NCBI GenBank assembly: GCA_003519645.1
Contig: DOWI01000031.1
Span: 2,069-10,986 of the forward strand
Source: Oscillospiraceae bacterium
GTDB taxonomy: Bacteria; Bacillota_A; Clostridia; Oscillospirales; Acutalibacteraceae
Reading direction: 5' to 3'
DNA: 8,918 bases
This document shows, piece after piece, positions 1-6,121 of this stretch; the stretch's first letter is position 1; the number at the start of each line of letters is the position of its first letter. Position numbers and translations under genes: made by a program. The notes beneath the pieces are model-generated. The model was given only the letters and a program-made list of their open reading frames with translations, did no database searches and was not told where the DNA came from.

Positions 1-1
1 C

Positions 2-1513
2 TTAATCCCTTGGCTTCATGGTAGGGAACAAAAGAACATCACGAATAGAATGCTGGTCGGTCAGAAGCATCACAAGTCTGTCAAGGCCGAAACCAAGTCC
101 TCCTGTAGGGGGCATACCGTATTCAAGTGCGGTGAGGAAGTCTTCATCAACCTCGGCATTCGCACCCTGCGCGCGTTTTTCCTCTACCTGCCTGACAAAA
201 CGTTCACGCTGATCGAACGGATCGTTCAGTTCGGAAAAAGCGTTGCCCATTTCGCGTGCTGTTATGAAAAACTCAAAACGTTCTGTAAAATCGGGCTCAT
301 CTGCTTTGCGTTTTGCAAGCGGTGAAATTGCTACCGGATAATCATAAATAAATGTAGGCTGTATCAGATGTTCCTCAACATAAGCATCAAAGAATGCCGC
401 CAGAATATCACCCTTGGTTGCAGCATTTTTCTCGTAATGAACGCTCTTTGCATCCGCAGCATTTTGAGCGTCTTCATCGTTTTTCCAATCGTAATAGTCA
501 ACGCCTGCATACTTTTTCACAGCTTCCACCATGGTAAGACGTTCCCATGGTGTGCCCATATTGATTTCTTGACCCTGATAAGGAATTATATCCGAACCGC
601 ACACCTTTCGCGCAAGCATGGAATACAATTCCTCAACTAGATCCATCATATCCTTGTAGTCGGTATAAGCTTCGTACAGTTCAACCGAAGTAAACTCGGG
701 ATTGTGCTTAATGCTCATGCCTTCGTTGCGGAAAATACGCCCCATTTCATAAACCTTGTCAAATCCTCCGACAATAAGACGTTTTAAATAAAGCTCGGTC
801 TCAATGCGAAGATACATATCCAAATCAAGTGTATTGTGGTGTGTAACAAAGGGCCGTGCCGCCGCGCCGATTTCAAGTGTGTGGAGAACCGGCGTGTCTA
901 CTTCAAGATATCCCCTCGCATCAAGGAATTCGCGAATAAGGGATATAATTCTGCTTCGTTTAATGAAGGTATCCTTTACCTCCGGATTTATAATCAGGTC
1001 AACATATCTCTGACGATAACGTGTATCTGTATCCTTAAGTCCATGGAATTTATCTGGGAGTGGCCTCAGCGATTTTGTCAGCAGTTTCAATGCTGTCGCA
1101 TGCACCGAAATTTCTCCGCGGCGGGTTCTGAATACAGTACCCTCGATACCGATGATGTCACCGATATCCCAGTGCCCGAATTCGGCGTAATTGTCTTCTC
1201 CCACATCGTTAATGCGGATATAAACCTGAATACGTCCGGAACCGTCCCTAATATCAATAAAGCTCGCCTTGCCCATATCGCGCCATGTCATGATTCGTCC
1301 GGCAATCGAAACCGACTGACCTTCAAGCGCTTCAAAGTTCTCGACGATCTCTAAGGCAAGATGTGTTCTGTTCCATTTTGTAATGTGATAGGGATCCTTA
1401 TCCGCTTTCTGGAGCGCAAAAAGCTTATCGCGTCTTATCTGCAAAAGCTCGCTTAATTCCTGTTCGCTAATATCGGTTTGTACTTCGTTTAGATTATTGT
1501 CCTTTTTATCCAC
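2..1513 (-). CDS. lysS: Lysine--tRNA ligase, class II
   Basis: Cytoplasmic enzyme that charges tRNA-Lys with lysine using ATP. The 503-residue product has the usual length and architecture of class II LysRS. An OB-fold anticodon-binding domain lies at about residues 66-145, followed by the catalytic core from about 165. Motif 2 is seen as FRNEG (261-265) with [14 protein letters not shown] just after it. Motif 3 is [12 protein letters not shown] (471-482) with the ATP-binding arginine at 479. The family block [12 protein letters not shown] is at 216-227. The gene starts with GTG, preceded by AAGGAAGGA about 8 bases upstream, and ends in TAA at positions 2-4, so it is complete. It lies 114 bases downstream of greA on the same strand with an intrinsic terminator between them. 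No T-box leader fits in that gap. The family assignment is very secure. Confidence 0.98.
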   Translation of the reverse strand: MDKKDNNLNEVQTDISEQELSELLQIRRDKLFALQKADKDPYHITKWNRTHLALEIVENFEALEGQSVSIAGRIMTWRDMGKASFIDIRDGSGRIQVYIRINDVGEDNYAEFGHWDIGDIIGIEGTVFRTRRGEISVHATALKLLTKSLRPLPDKFHGLKDTDTRYRQRYVDLIINPEVKDTFIKRSRIISLIREFLDARGYLEVDTPVLHTLEIGAAARPFVTHHNTLDLDMYLRIETELYLKRLIVGGFDKVYEMGRIFRNEGMSIKHNPEFTSVELYEAYTDYKDMMDLVEELYSMLARKVCGSDIIPYQGQEINMGTPWERLTMVEAVKKYAGVDYYDWKNDEDAQNAADAKSVHYEKNAATKGDILAAFFDAYVEEHLIQPTFIYDYPVAISPLAKRKADEPDFTERFEFFITAREMGNAFSELNDPFDQRERFVRQVEEKRAQGANAEVDEDFLTALEYGMPPTGGLGFGLDRLVMLLTDQHSIRDVLLFPTMKPRD

Positions 1514-1566
1514 GTTATCGATCCTTCCTTTTCGAAAGCATTTTCTTACCGATCTTAAGGAGATAA

Positions 1567-1605
1567 GAAAAACGGGCGGGCAACCCGAATGGTTACCGCG
1601 CCCGT
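1567..1605 (-). terminator. Intrinsic terminator between greA and lysS
   Basis: Read on the minus strand, ACGGGCG and CGCCCGT (7 bp) enclose, after a one-base bulge, GGTAACC and GGTTGCC (7 bp with one G-U pair) around a five-base loop. TTTTT follows at once. This is a strong GC-rich terminator beginning about 22 bases after the greA stop codon. A second small hairpin, CCGGC/GCCGG with a five-base loop (1612-1626), sits between the stop codon and the terminator. No good promoter lies between the T-tract and lysS, so the terminator probably sets the greA to lysS expression ratio through partial readthrough (inference). Confidence 0.85.
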
Positions 1606-1627
1606 ACTCCTCCGGCGCAGAGCCGGG

Positions 1628-2101
1628 TTATTTTAAAATTTCCAGTATTTCATACTTTACAATACCGTTAGGGGTTTCAATTTCGATTATATCACCATTG
1701 GTGTGCGTAAGAAACGCCATACCGACAGGTGACTCGTCCGAAATACGACCGTTCAGCGGGTCAGCTTCCGTTGAGCCGACGATCTGATAAGTCTCGGTTT
1801 TCTTTGTACCAAGATGCTTCACTTTTAGGCGAGATCCAATATGAACAACCTCGGTGCTTAACTCACTTTCATCAAGCACGCGGACATTTTTAAGCTGATT
1901 TTCGATCTCGCTGATGCGACCCTCTATGATTGCTTGTTCGTTTTTTGCTTCATCATACTCGCTATTTTCAGATAAGTCGCCGAAAGATAATGCGGTTTTA
2001 ATTTTTTCTGCTATCTCTTTCCGCTTAACAGATTTTAATTCTTCAAGTTCGCTTTCAAGGCGCTTTAAGCCTTCATCTGTGATAACTGTCTGTTTATTCA
2101 T
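1628..2101 (-). CDS. greA: Transcription elongation factor GreA
   Basis: GreA binds the secondary channel of RNA polymerase and stimulates cleavage of backtracked RNA. The 157-residue product has the standard length. The N-terminal coiled coil covers about residues 8-75 and its tip carries [14 protein letters not shown]42 and E45 correspond to the acidic pair (D41, E44 in E. coli) that acts on the polymerase magnesium. The C-terminal FKBP-like domain follows from about residue 80, with the family-like [12 protein letters not shown] at about 119-130. The ATG start has AAGGAG 11 bases upstream. That Shine-Dalgarno lies in a small CTCC-GAA-GGAG hairpin. The gene is followed by lysS on the same strand, a common Firmicutes arrangement. 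Assignment is secure. Confidence 0.98.
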   Translation of the reverse strand: MNKQTVITDEGLKRLESELEELKSVKRKEIAEKIKTALSFGDLSENSEYDEAKNEQAIIEGRISEIENQLKNVRVLDESELSTEVVHIGSRLKVKHLGTKKTETYQIVGSTEADPLNGRISDESPVGMAFLTHTNGDIIEIETPNGIVKYEILEILK

Positions 2102-2128
2102 TTCTGTACGGTCTCCTTCGGAGCGATA

Positions 2129-2170
2129 TTTTACCGGAATTTCTGCAGGCTTCTGCGCAAACCGACAAAA
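2129..2170 (-). promoter_or_regulatory. Stem-loop in the greA 5' leader
   Basis: In the leader RNA of greA (minus strand) an imperfect hairpin of 42 bases can form. The outer arms TTTTGTCGG and CCGGTAAAA pair over 9 bp with two G-U pairs. Inside are a TTT/AAA pairing, a 2x2 internal loop, and GCAG/CTGC closing on an AAGC loop. It ends 27 bases before the start codon and is not followed by a T-tract, so it is not a terminator. It could affect mRNA stability or translation. E. coli greA is also known to have a regulated leader (GraL), but no sequence similarity is claimed. Confidence 0.35.
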
Positions 2171-2215
2171 GCCAGTGTAAATACCTCATCATTTATCGTA
2201 AATGCCATACAACAC

Positions 2216-2244
2216 ATTATACTAAACCGGTATTCCGATGTCAA
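2216..2244 (-). promoter_or_regulatory. Sigma-A promoter for greA (lysS)
   Basis: On the minus strand the -35 box TTGACA (2239-2244) is followed by a 17-base spacer and the -10 box TATAAT (2216-2221), an exact match to the vegetative consensus. Transcription should start near 2209, giving a leader of about 108 nt before the greA ATG. The -35 box and the spacer lie inside the last codons and stop codon of the upstream unrecognised gene. Confidence 0.9.
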
Positions 2245-3097
2245 GTCCCGCAAGCCTCCAAGCTGCGTCCTTTAGGGCGATTATATGTCCGCCGGTTTGT
2301 AGAAATTCAGGAGGCTTTGATGCGATTTCCCGAACTGAGCTTAATTCGAATAAACCGGCTAAAAATTGTGCAGCATCGCAGCCTGGTGGCTTGGCGTCCA
2401 GTATGCAATTAGATACACGCGGTATATACCCATGTATTACTCCTTTATAATCGATATGTTTGTCAAATTGTTCGGATTGACTCTTTGGACTACGCGCAGT
2501 TAGAACCCAGCCGTGTCTGGATATCATCTGTTTCAGCTCCCTGCAGGAATCCTCTGGTTCATCCGGTGCAAGAAGAAGCAGACTACCGTCCATTACTGCT
2601 AAGTCCATCGAAACAGAAAGTACAGCGCCGTACTGCTGCATTGCTGTATAACACTGAACTTCGTAACGTTCAGGACGGCGGGTAATTACACCAACATCTG
2701 CAGCAAACGGCAGGAACATCAGAGGCAAATCCGGCATTACAGCTTGGGGATCATATACCGTTACCTTCACAAGACGCGGATTCACCGCCACAATTTTAAG
2801 CAGCTTTACTGCGGCTGATGACATAAGACGTCTTGATAGCTCTACACCTTGAAACGCTGTGATTCGGCTATTCTGAGGGGGCGTCACTACCTGTGGAAGC
2901 AAGAGACGACTGGATTCACGTCCTGCGGCATGTCTGATGTCTGCCCAATTTAGATTACCATTTCGTCCGACTTCCGCTGTTATCTTCAAAAATTTTCCGC
3001 TTCCGGCACTGACTAGCTCAGAATAAACTGCCGGGGGGCGGCGGCGGAGACTTAACCATCTGCGCCGTGGCTCACGTACACATAAAGCCGAAAGCAT
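2222..3097 (-). CDS. Hypothetical protein, unrecognised, alpha/beta-like
   Basis: I do not recognise this family. From the chosen start the product has 291 residues and no obvious signal peptide or membrane segment. The N-terminus is very basic (REPRRRWLSLRRRPP). The middle alternates hydrophobic strand-like stretches (KVTVYDP, VGVITRR, GAVLSVSMD, GSLLLLAPDEP) with helices, suggesting a Rossmann-like or other parallel alpha/beta fold; this is an inference. The C-terminal part has YIPRVSNCILDAKPPGCD and ends GLDIGIPV. The ATG at 3097 is preferred because AGAAAGGA lies 11 bases upstream. An in-frame ATG at 3217 would add 40 residues but has no Shine-Dalgarno, and a TATAAT at 3231-3236 would place it only a few bases after the transcript start. 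The gene lies directly upstream of greA on the same strand, and its 3' end contains the greA promoter. Confidence 0.75.
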   Translation of the reverse strand: MLSALCVREPRRRWLSLRRRPPAVYSELVSAGSGKFLKITAEVGRNGNLNWADIRHAAGRESSRLLLPQVVTPPQNSRITAFQGVELSRRLMSSAAVKLLKIVAVNPRLVKVTVYDPQAVMPDLPLMFLPFAADVGVITRRPERYEVQCYTAMQQYGAVLSVSMDLAVMDGSLLLLAPDEPEDSCRELKQMISRHGWVLTARSPKSQSEQFDKHIDYKGVIHGYIPRVSNCILDAKPPGCDAAQFLAGLFELSSVREIASKPPEFLQTGGHIIALKDAAWRLAGLDIGIPV

Positions 3098-3108
3098 ATA
3101 TATTTCAT

Positions 3109-3116
3109 TCCTTTCT
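3109..3116 (-). promoter_or_regulatory. Ribosome binding site deciding the start of the unrecognised gene
   Basis: AGAAAGGA on the minus strand lies 11 bases before the ATG at 3097. The same motif at the same spacing precedes the in-window eda gene. The alternative upstream ATG at 3217 has only A/T-rich sequence before it. Confidence 0.5.
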
Positions 3117-3217
3117 GCCGTTGGGGGACACTCATATTTATAGCGGCATGTAGGCGGCGTGGGCTTTTCACGCCACTCTGCTTTGCTTAAGTCTATATAC
3201 AAGACTATATGATTCAT

Positions 3218-3427
3218 TTTTATGCCATTTATTATACGTTCATGAATTCCTTTTTCGCTTAATTTTAATATAAGAGATTATGGATTGCCCAAGATTACAG
3301 GCTGTGCTGCTATGTCAGATTATATATGCGTTAATTTATTTGTTAATAAAGCCCAAACTAAGGGCATAATTATAGATATGCGATAGATATATGATATATT
3401 TGGAGTGAAAGGCGGGCTGTCATAGTT
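3218..3427. other. Divergent intergenic region, no gene
   Basis: This AT-rich stretch lies between the divergent unrecognised gene and tspO. With the preferred start at 3097 the gene-free stretch is about 330 bases. On the minus strand a TATAAT (3231-3236) could be a -10 box, but no good -35 is visible. On the plus strand TTGTTA (3340-3345), a 19-base spacer and CATAAT (3365-3370) form a weak candidate tspO promoter. The spacer holds the small inverted repeat GCCC-AAACTAA-GGGC (3351-3364), which could be an operator or chance. GATAT-like repeats fill 3373-3400. No RNA gene or coding region is recognised. Confidence 0.4.
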
Positions 3428-3922
3428 ATGAATGCGAATGCAATTCCAAGACGAACCTTTCAGTTAAGACCTCTGATTTTTTTTATTTTAATAACACTAG
3501 GCGTAGGGCTTTTCGGAGGACTTTTGGGCGGTATGGTTGGATATGACGTTTTAACAAAACCACCACTAACACCCTCAGCTTCCACATTTTCGGCTGTTTG
3601 GACCGTGCTGTATATCATGACGGGTATTGCGGCTTATATGGTTTACAATGCAAATGATATTGATTCGGGCAGGGTTCTCCGGTTGTATTTATTGCAACTA
3701 TTATTTAATGCGTTATGGTCGCTGTTGTTTTTCAGATTTTGCTGGCGCCTTTTTTCATTTTTCTGGATGCTGATTTTAATCTTACTCGTATCTTTGGTTC
3801 TTGCAGGCTTTAAATATATCCGAAAATCAGCATATTGGCTTATGATTCCGTATTTTTTATGGCTGTTGTTTATCACATATGTAAACCTTGGATTTTATCT
3901 GCTTAACCGGGTAACAGGCTGA
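3428..3922 (+). CDS. tspO: TspO/MBR family membrane protein
   Basis: Integral membrane protein of the translocator-protein (TspO/peripheral benzodiazepine receptor) family. Bacterial members bind porphyrins and are linked to tetrapyrrole and stress responses. The 164-residue product shows five hydrophobic segments at about residues 15-38, 55-73, 82-102, 106-127 and 135-158. Family motifs are present: KPPLTPSASTFSAVWTVLY (44-62) in the loop and second helix, NALWSLLFF (94-102) in the third, and PYFLWLLFITYVNLGFYLLN (141-160) in the fifth. Length is typical. The ATG at 3428 is the only reasonable start, but its Shine-Dalgarno is weak (AAAGG 15 bases upstream). It stands alone, with a divergent gene upstream and a convergent regulator downstream. 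The ligand cannot be told from sequence. Confidence 0.93.
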   Translation: MNANAIPRRTFQLRPLIFFILITLGVGLFGGLLGGMVGYDVLTKPPLTPSASTFSAVWTVLYIMTGIAAYMVYNANDIDSGRVLRLYLLQLLFNALWSLLFFRFCWRLFSFFWMLILILLVSLVLAGFKYIRKSAYWLMIPYFLWLLFITYVNLGFYLLNRVTG

Positions 3923-3945
3923 TATCATAATCATACACAAACCAT

Positions 3946-4000
3946 TTATTAAAAACTGCTTGTGATCCCCACGTCGAGGATCACAAGCAGTTTTTAATAG
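3946..4000. terminator. Bidirectional terminator, perfect long inverted repeat
   Basis: Arms 3951-3968 and 3978-3995 are perfect reverse complements over 18 bp. They extend outward by four more A-T pairs and one G-T pair around a nine-base loop. The arms begin with AAAAA and end with TTTTT, so the hairpin has a T-tract in both directions. It lies between the convergent tspO (stop at 3922) and the IclR-family gene (stop at 4104), and should end transcription from both sides. Confidence 0.93.
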
Positions 4001-4103
4001 CAATGCGTATTTGCTCAATTTGATAAATGTCATTTTACTAGTATGGTAAAGGGATAATATTATTCTAAACAATGCATAATAATTTGGATCTTAAATCCCT
4101 TAT

Positions 4104-4844
4104 TCACAGCTTTGATTTTATATCTAACAAGGCATTTGCGGTTATTTCAATCCGCTCACTTGTGATACGTGATTTTGGAAACGACACGCTGATGGCATGA
4201 TTTGCAATCCCTGTATACTGATTCAGGGAAACTGCGATACAACAGACACCAATCTCGTTCTCCTCACGATCCAGCGCATAGCCTCTGCGCCTTATTTCGT
4301 GGATTTCAATCATAAACTGATCGAAATCCACGATTGTATGCTCTGTTAATGAGTGAATGGAGCTGACATTCCAAACTTCTTCAATTTCCTGATCGCTTAG
4401 ATCTGCAAGGATGACTTTTCCCACAGCAGTACAATAAACCGGCTGGCGATAACCGACGCGGGAAACCATTCGAACCGAATTTACGGTAGGTTCCACCTTA
4501 TCAATGTAAACAATATGCGCTCCATCCCTCTGGACGAGGTGGACTGTTTCGCCGGATGTGGCTGCGAGGTTTACTAAATGTGGACGTGCTATCATCCGCA
4601 TATCTATTTGTGTAAGCAGATTTCCTGCCAGCTCCAGAAGCTTGAAGGTCAGTCTGTATTTATCGGTTTCTGCATTCTTTTTCACATAGCCCATGGATAT
4701 TAATGCGCCGATCTGCCGAAATACGGTTGTTTTGTTCAGACAAACGGCTACGCTGAGTTCGGTAACACCCATTTCACCACGCTCGGCAAGCGTTTCAAGC
4801 AACGAAAAAGCCCTAGCGGCTGAACGAATTGTATTTTCCTCCAT
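4104..4844 (-). CDS. IclR-family transcriptional regulator (KdgR-like)
   Basis: DNA-binding regulator of 246 residues, the usual size for IclR proteins. The N-terminal winged helix-turn-helix covers about residues 5-70, with the HTH at 27-48 (VTELSVAVCLNKTTVFRQIGAL minus the ends). The C-terminal effector-binding domain follows, with GYRQPVYCTAVGKVILADL and, nearer the end, GYALDREENEIGVCCIA, both typical of the family. The ATG at 4844 has AGAGG about 9 bases upstream. The gene is divergent from the eda-kdgK operon. This suggests a repressor of that operon that senses 2-keto-3-deoxygluconate or a related sugar acid, as described for KdgR; the ligand is inferred from context only. Near-identical half-sites in the divergent region overlap its own promoter, suggesting autoregulation. 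Confidence 0.93.
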   Translation of the reverse strand: MEENTIRSAARAFSLLETLAERGEMGVTELSVAVCLNKTTVFRQIGALISMGYVKKNAETDKYRLTFKLLELAGNLLTQIDMRMIARPHLVNLAATSGETVHLVQRDGAHIVYIDKVEPTVNSVRMVSRVGYRQPVYCTAVGKVILADLSDQEIEEVWNVSSIHSLTEHTIVDFDQFMIEIHEIRRRGYALDREENEIGVCCIAVSLNQYTGIANHAISVSFPKSRITSERIEITANALLDIKSKL

Positions 4845-4874
4845 GTGCTCGACCTCTTTTCGTTAAAGTATAAG

Positions 4875-4896
4875 CATTGTCTCAACTCATTGTATC
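4875..4896. promoter_or_regulatory. Tandem CATTGT half-sites, candidate autoregulatory site
   Basis: CATTGTCTC (4875-4883) and CATTGTATC (4888-4896) are direct repeats 13 bases apart. They share CATTGTnTC with the left arm of the palindrome downstream of the eda promoter (4983-4991). They cover the -10 box and predicted start of the IclR-family gene. Binding by that regulator is inferred. Confidence 0.4.
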
Positions 4897-4917
4897 ACGG
4901 ATTTTTTTATACAGCAA
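4889..4917 (-). promoter_or_regulatory. Promoter of the IclR-family gene
   Basis: On the minus strand TTGCTG (4912-4917), a 17-base spacer and TACAAT (4889-4894) resemble a sigma-A promoter. Transcription would start near 4882, giving a leader of about 38 nt. The -10 box overlaps one of the CATTGT half-sites. Confidence 0.6.
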
Positions 4918-4927
4918 CATTTTGCTC

Positions 4928-4956
4928 TTGACTATATGTAAAATAAAGGCTAAAAT
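4928..4956 (+). promoter_or_regulatory. Promoter of the eda-kdgK operon
   Basis: TTGACT (4928-4933), a 17-base spacer and TAAAAT (4951-4956) closely match the sigma-A consensus. Transcription would start near 4963, leaving a leader of about 170 nt before the eda start. The -35 box lies only 10 bases from that of the divergent regulator gene, so the two promoters are back to back. Confidence 0.7.
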
Positions 4957-4982
4957 AGTTGACGAGGTTTCATATAATAAAA

Positions 4983-5007
4983 CATTGTTTCGCACAACGG
5001 AACAATG
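4983..5007. promoter_or_regulatory. Palindromic operator candidate for the IclR-family regulator
   Basis: CATTGTTTCG and CGGAACAATG are reverse complements at 9 of 10 positions, separated by CACAA. The 25-base palindrome begins about 20 bases after the predicted transcription start of eda-kdgK, a position where a bound repressor would block elongation or initiation. GTTTC/GAAAC-type arms are common in operators of KdgR-like IclR proteins (general knowledge), so this is the best operator candidate in the window. Confidence 0.55.
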
Positions 5008-5113
5008 CCCGAGTTAGGTTTATGCTTTTGTAAGCGAATTATAGTTGATTTGTATTGCTAAATTTAGACCGAGACGAACATTCATTTGGGCGAACGCACA
5101 ACTCCCTAATGGC

Positions 5114-5121
5114 AGAAAGGA
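5114..5121 (+). promoter_or_regulatory. Ribosome binding site deciding the eda start
   Basis: AGAAAGGA ends 11 bases before the ATG at 5133. It lies downstream of the other in-frame ATG (5109), which rules that one out as the main start. Translation from 5133 gives a protein beginning directly with the family-typical MEALLKQIEEIGIIPVV. Confidence 0.6.
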
Positions 5122-5132
5122 ATGAGTCAAAT

Positions 5133-6095
5133 ATGGAGGCATTACTGAAGCAAATTGAAGAAATCGGGATAATCCCGGTGGTGAAAATTGACCGTGCCGA
5201 GGACGCGGTTTCCCTTGCGAAGGCTCTTTGCGAAGGAGGTCTGCCCTGTGCAGAGGTAACATTCAGAACGGCTGCAGCACCCGATGCAATCCGTGCCATG
5301 GTCAAGGCATATCCCGAAATGTTGGTTGGGGCGGGGACTGTATTGTCCGCAGAACAGGCGGATGCAGCAATGGATGCGGGCGCACGTTTTCTGGTTAGCC
5401 CCGGTCTGAACCCGGATGTAGTAAGACACTGCATTGATCGAGGATACCCGATGGTGCCTGGTGTTGCTACACCCAGTGAGGTGGAACAGGCAATCGCTTT
5501 GGGACTGGATGTTGTGAAATTCTTTCCGTCGGAAACCGCGGGCGGTCTTGCTATGATTAAGGCAATGTCGGCGCCTTATACAAGAATTAGATTCATGCCA
5601 ACAGGCGGTATTAACGCAAGTAATCTGACTAGTTATCTTGATAATCCTAAAATTATTGCTTGCGGCGGAAGCTGGATGGTGAACGCCGATTTGATTAAGA
5701 GCGGAGACTTTGATGCAATCCGCAGCTTGACACAGCAGGCAGTTGAGCAGATGCTCGGGTTTTCATTTGCCCATATCGGTATTAATCAGGCCGACAAGTC
5801 GGCTTGTCAAAATTCAAGCGACAATATTACAGGGCTTTTCGGCTTTGCTCAGAGAGAAACAAGCGCATCCATTTTTGCCGGCGAACATCTCGAAATCATG
5901 AAGAATATGGGCCCGGGGACTAATGGGCACATTGGAATCAAAACCAACTACCTATTCAGAGCGGTTGCATATTTAAAGCGCAGGGGTGTGCAATTTAAAA
6001 TGGAATCCGCAAAATATGATGATAATGGAAGGATCAAATTTATATATCTGGCTGAGGAAATCGGCGGGTTTGCCGTTTTCCTTGTTCAAAAATAA
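5133..6095 (+). CDS. eda: KDPG/KHG aldolase with C-terminal VOC-like domain
   Basis: Class I aldolase that splits 2-keto-3-deoxy-6-phosphogluconate into pyruvate and glyceraldehyde-3-phosphate. The TIM-barrel covers about residues 1-208 of 320. E41 (in AEVTFRT), R45, T69 (in GAGTV) and the Schiff-base lysine K129 (in VVKFFPSE) match E45, R49, T73 and K133 of E. coli Eda with a constant offset of four, and PTGGI is at 156-160. Single-domain Eda ends near 210 residues; here about 110 more follow. They resemble a vicinal-oxygen-chelate/glyoxalase fold: FAHIGIN (212-218), LEIM (253-256), GHIGIK (265-270), final strand GFAVFLVQK. The ATG at 5133 is chosen because AGAAAGGA lies 11 bases upstream. 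The in-frame ATG at 5109 and TTG at 5055 lack a ribosome binding site. kdgK follows 26 bases downstream. The aldolase call is secure; the function of the extra domain is unknown. Confidence 0.95.
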   Translation: MEALLKQIEEIGIIPVVKIDRAEDAVSLAKALCEGGLPCAEVTFRTAAAPDAIRAMVKAYPEMLVGAGTVLSAEQADAAMDAGARFLVSPGLNPDVVRHCIDRGYPMVPGVATPSEVEQAIALGLDVVKFFPSETAGGLAMIKAMSAPYTRIRFMPTGGINASNLTSYLDNPKIIACGGSWMVNADLIKSGDFDAIRSLTQQAVEQMLGFSFAHIGINQADKSACQNSSDNITGLFGFAQRETSASIFAGEHLEIMKNMGPGTNGHIGIKTNYLFRAVAYLKRRGVQFKMESAKYDDNGRIKFIYLAEEIGGFAVFLVQK

Positions 6096-6121
6096 TTTGA
6101 TTAGAAAGGGATGTTGGTACT

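Noticed and set aside
836..1354. 172-codon open frame on the plus strand inside lysS
   Set aside because: It lies wholly antisense to the well-matched lysS gene, has no ribosome binding site and shows no family-like sequence.
1514..1627. T-box riboswitch controlling lysS
   Set aside because: The gap is only 114 bases, most of it terminator hairpin; there is no room for a specifier stem and I see no T-box consensus.
3241..3255. AAAAAGGA followed by ATG on the minus strand upstream of the unrecognised gene
   Set aside because: The frame is ATG AAC GTA TAA, three codons only, and overlaps a possible -10 box; most likely chance.
3373..3400. GATAT-like short repeats upstream of tspO
   Set aside because: Short, irregular and AT-rich; no consistent period or conserved unit that would mark an operator array.
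5039..5434. 131-codon open frame on the minus strand inside eda
   Set aside because: It is a shadow of the eda coding frame, rich in Ala/Ser/Arg as antisense frames of such genes are.
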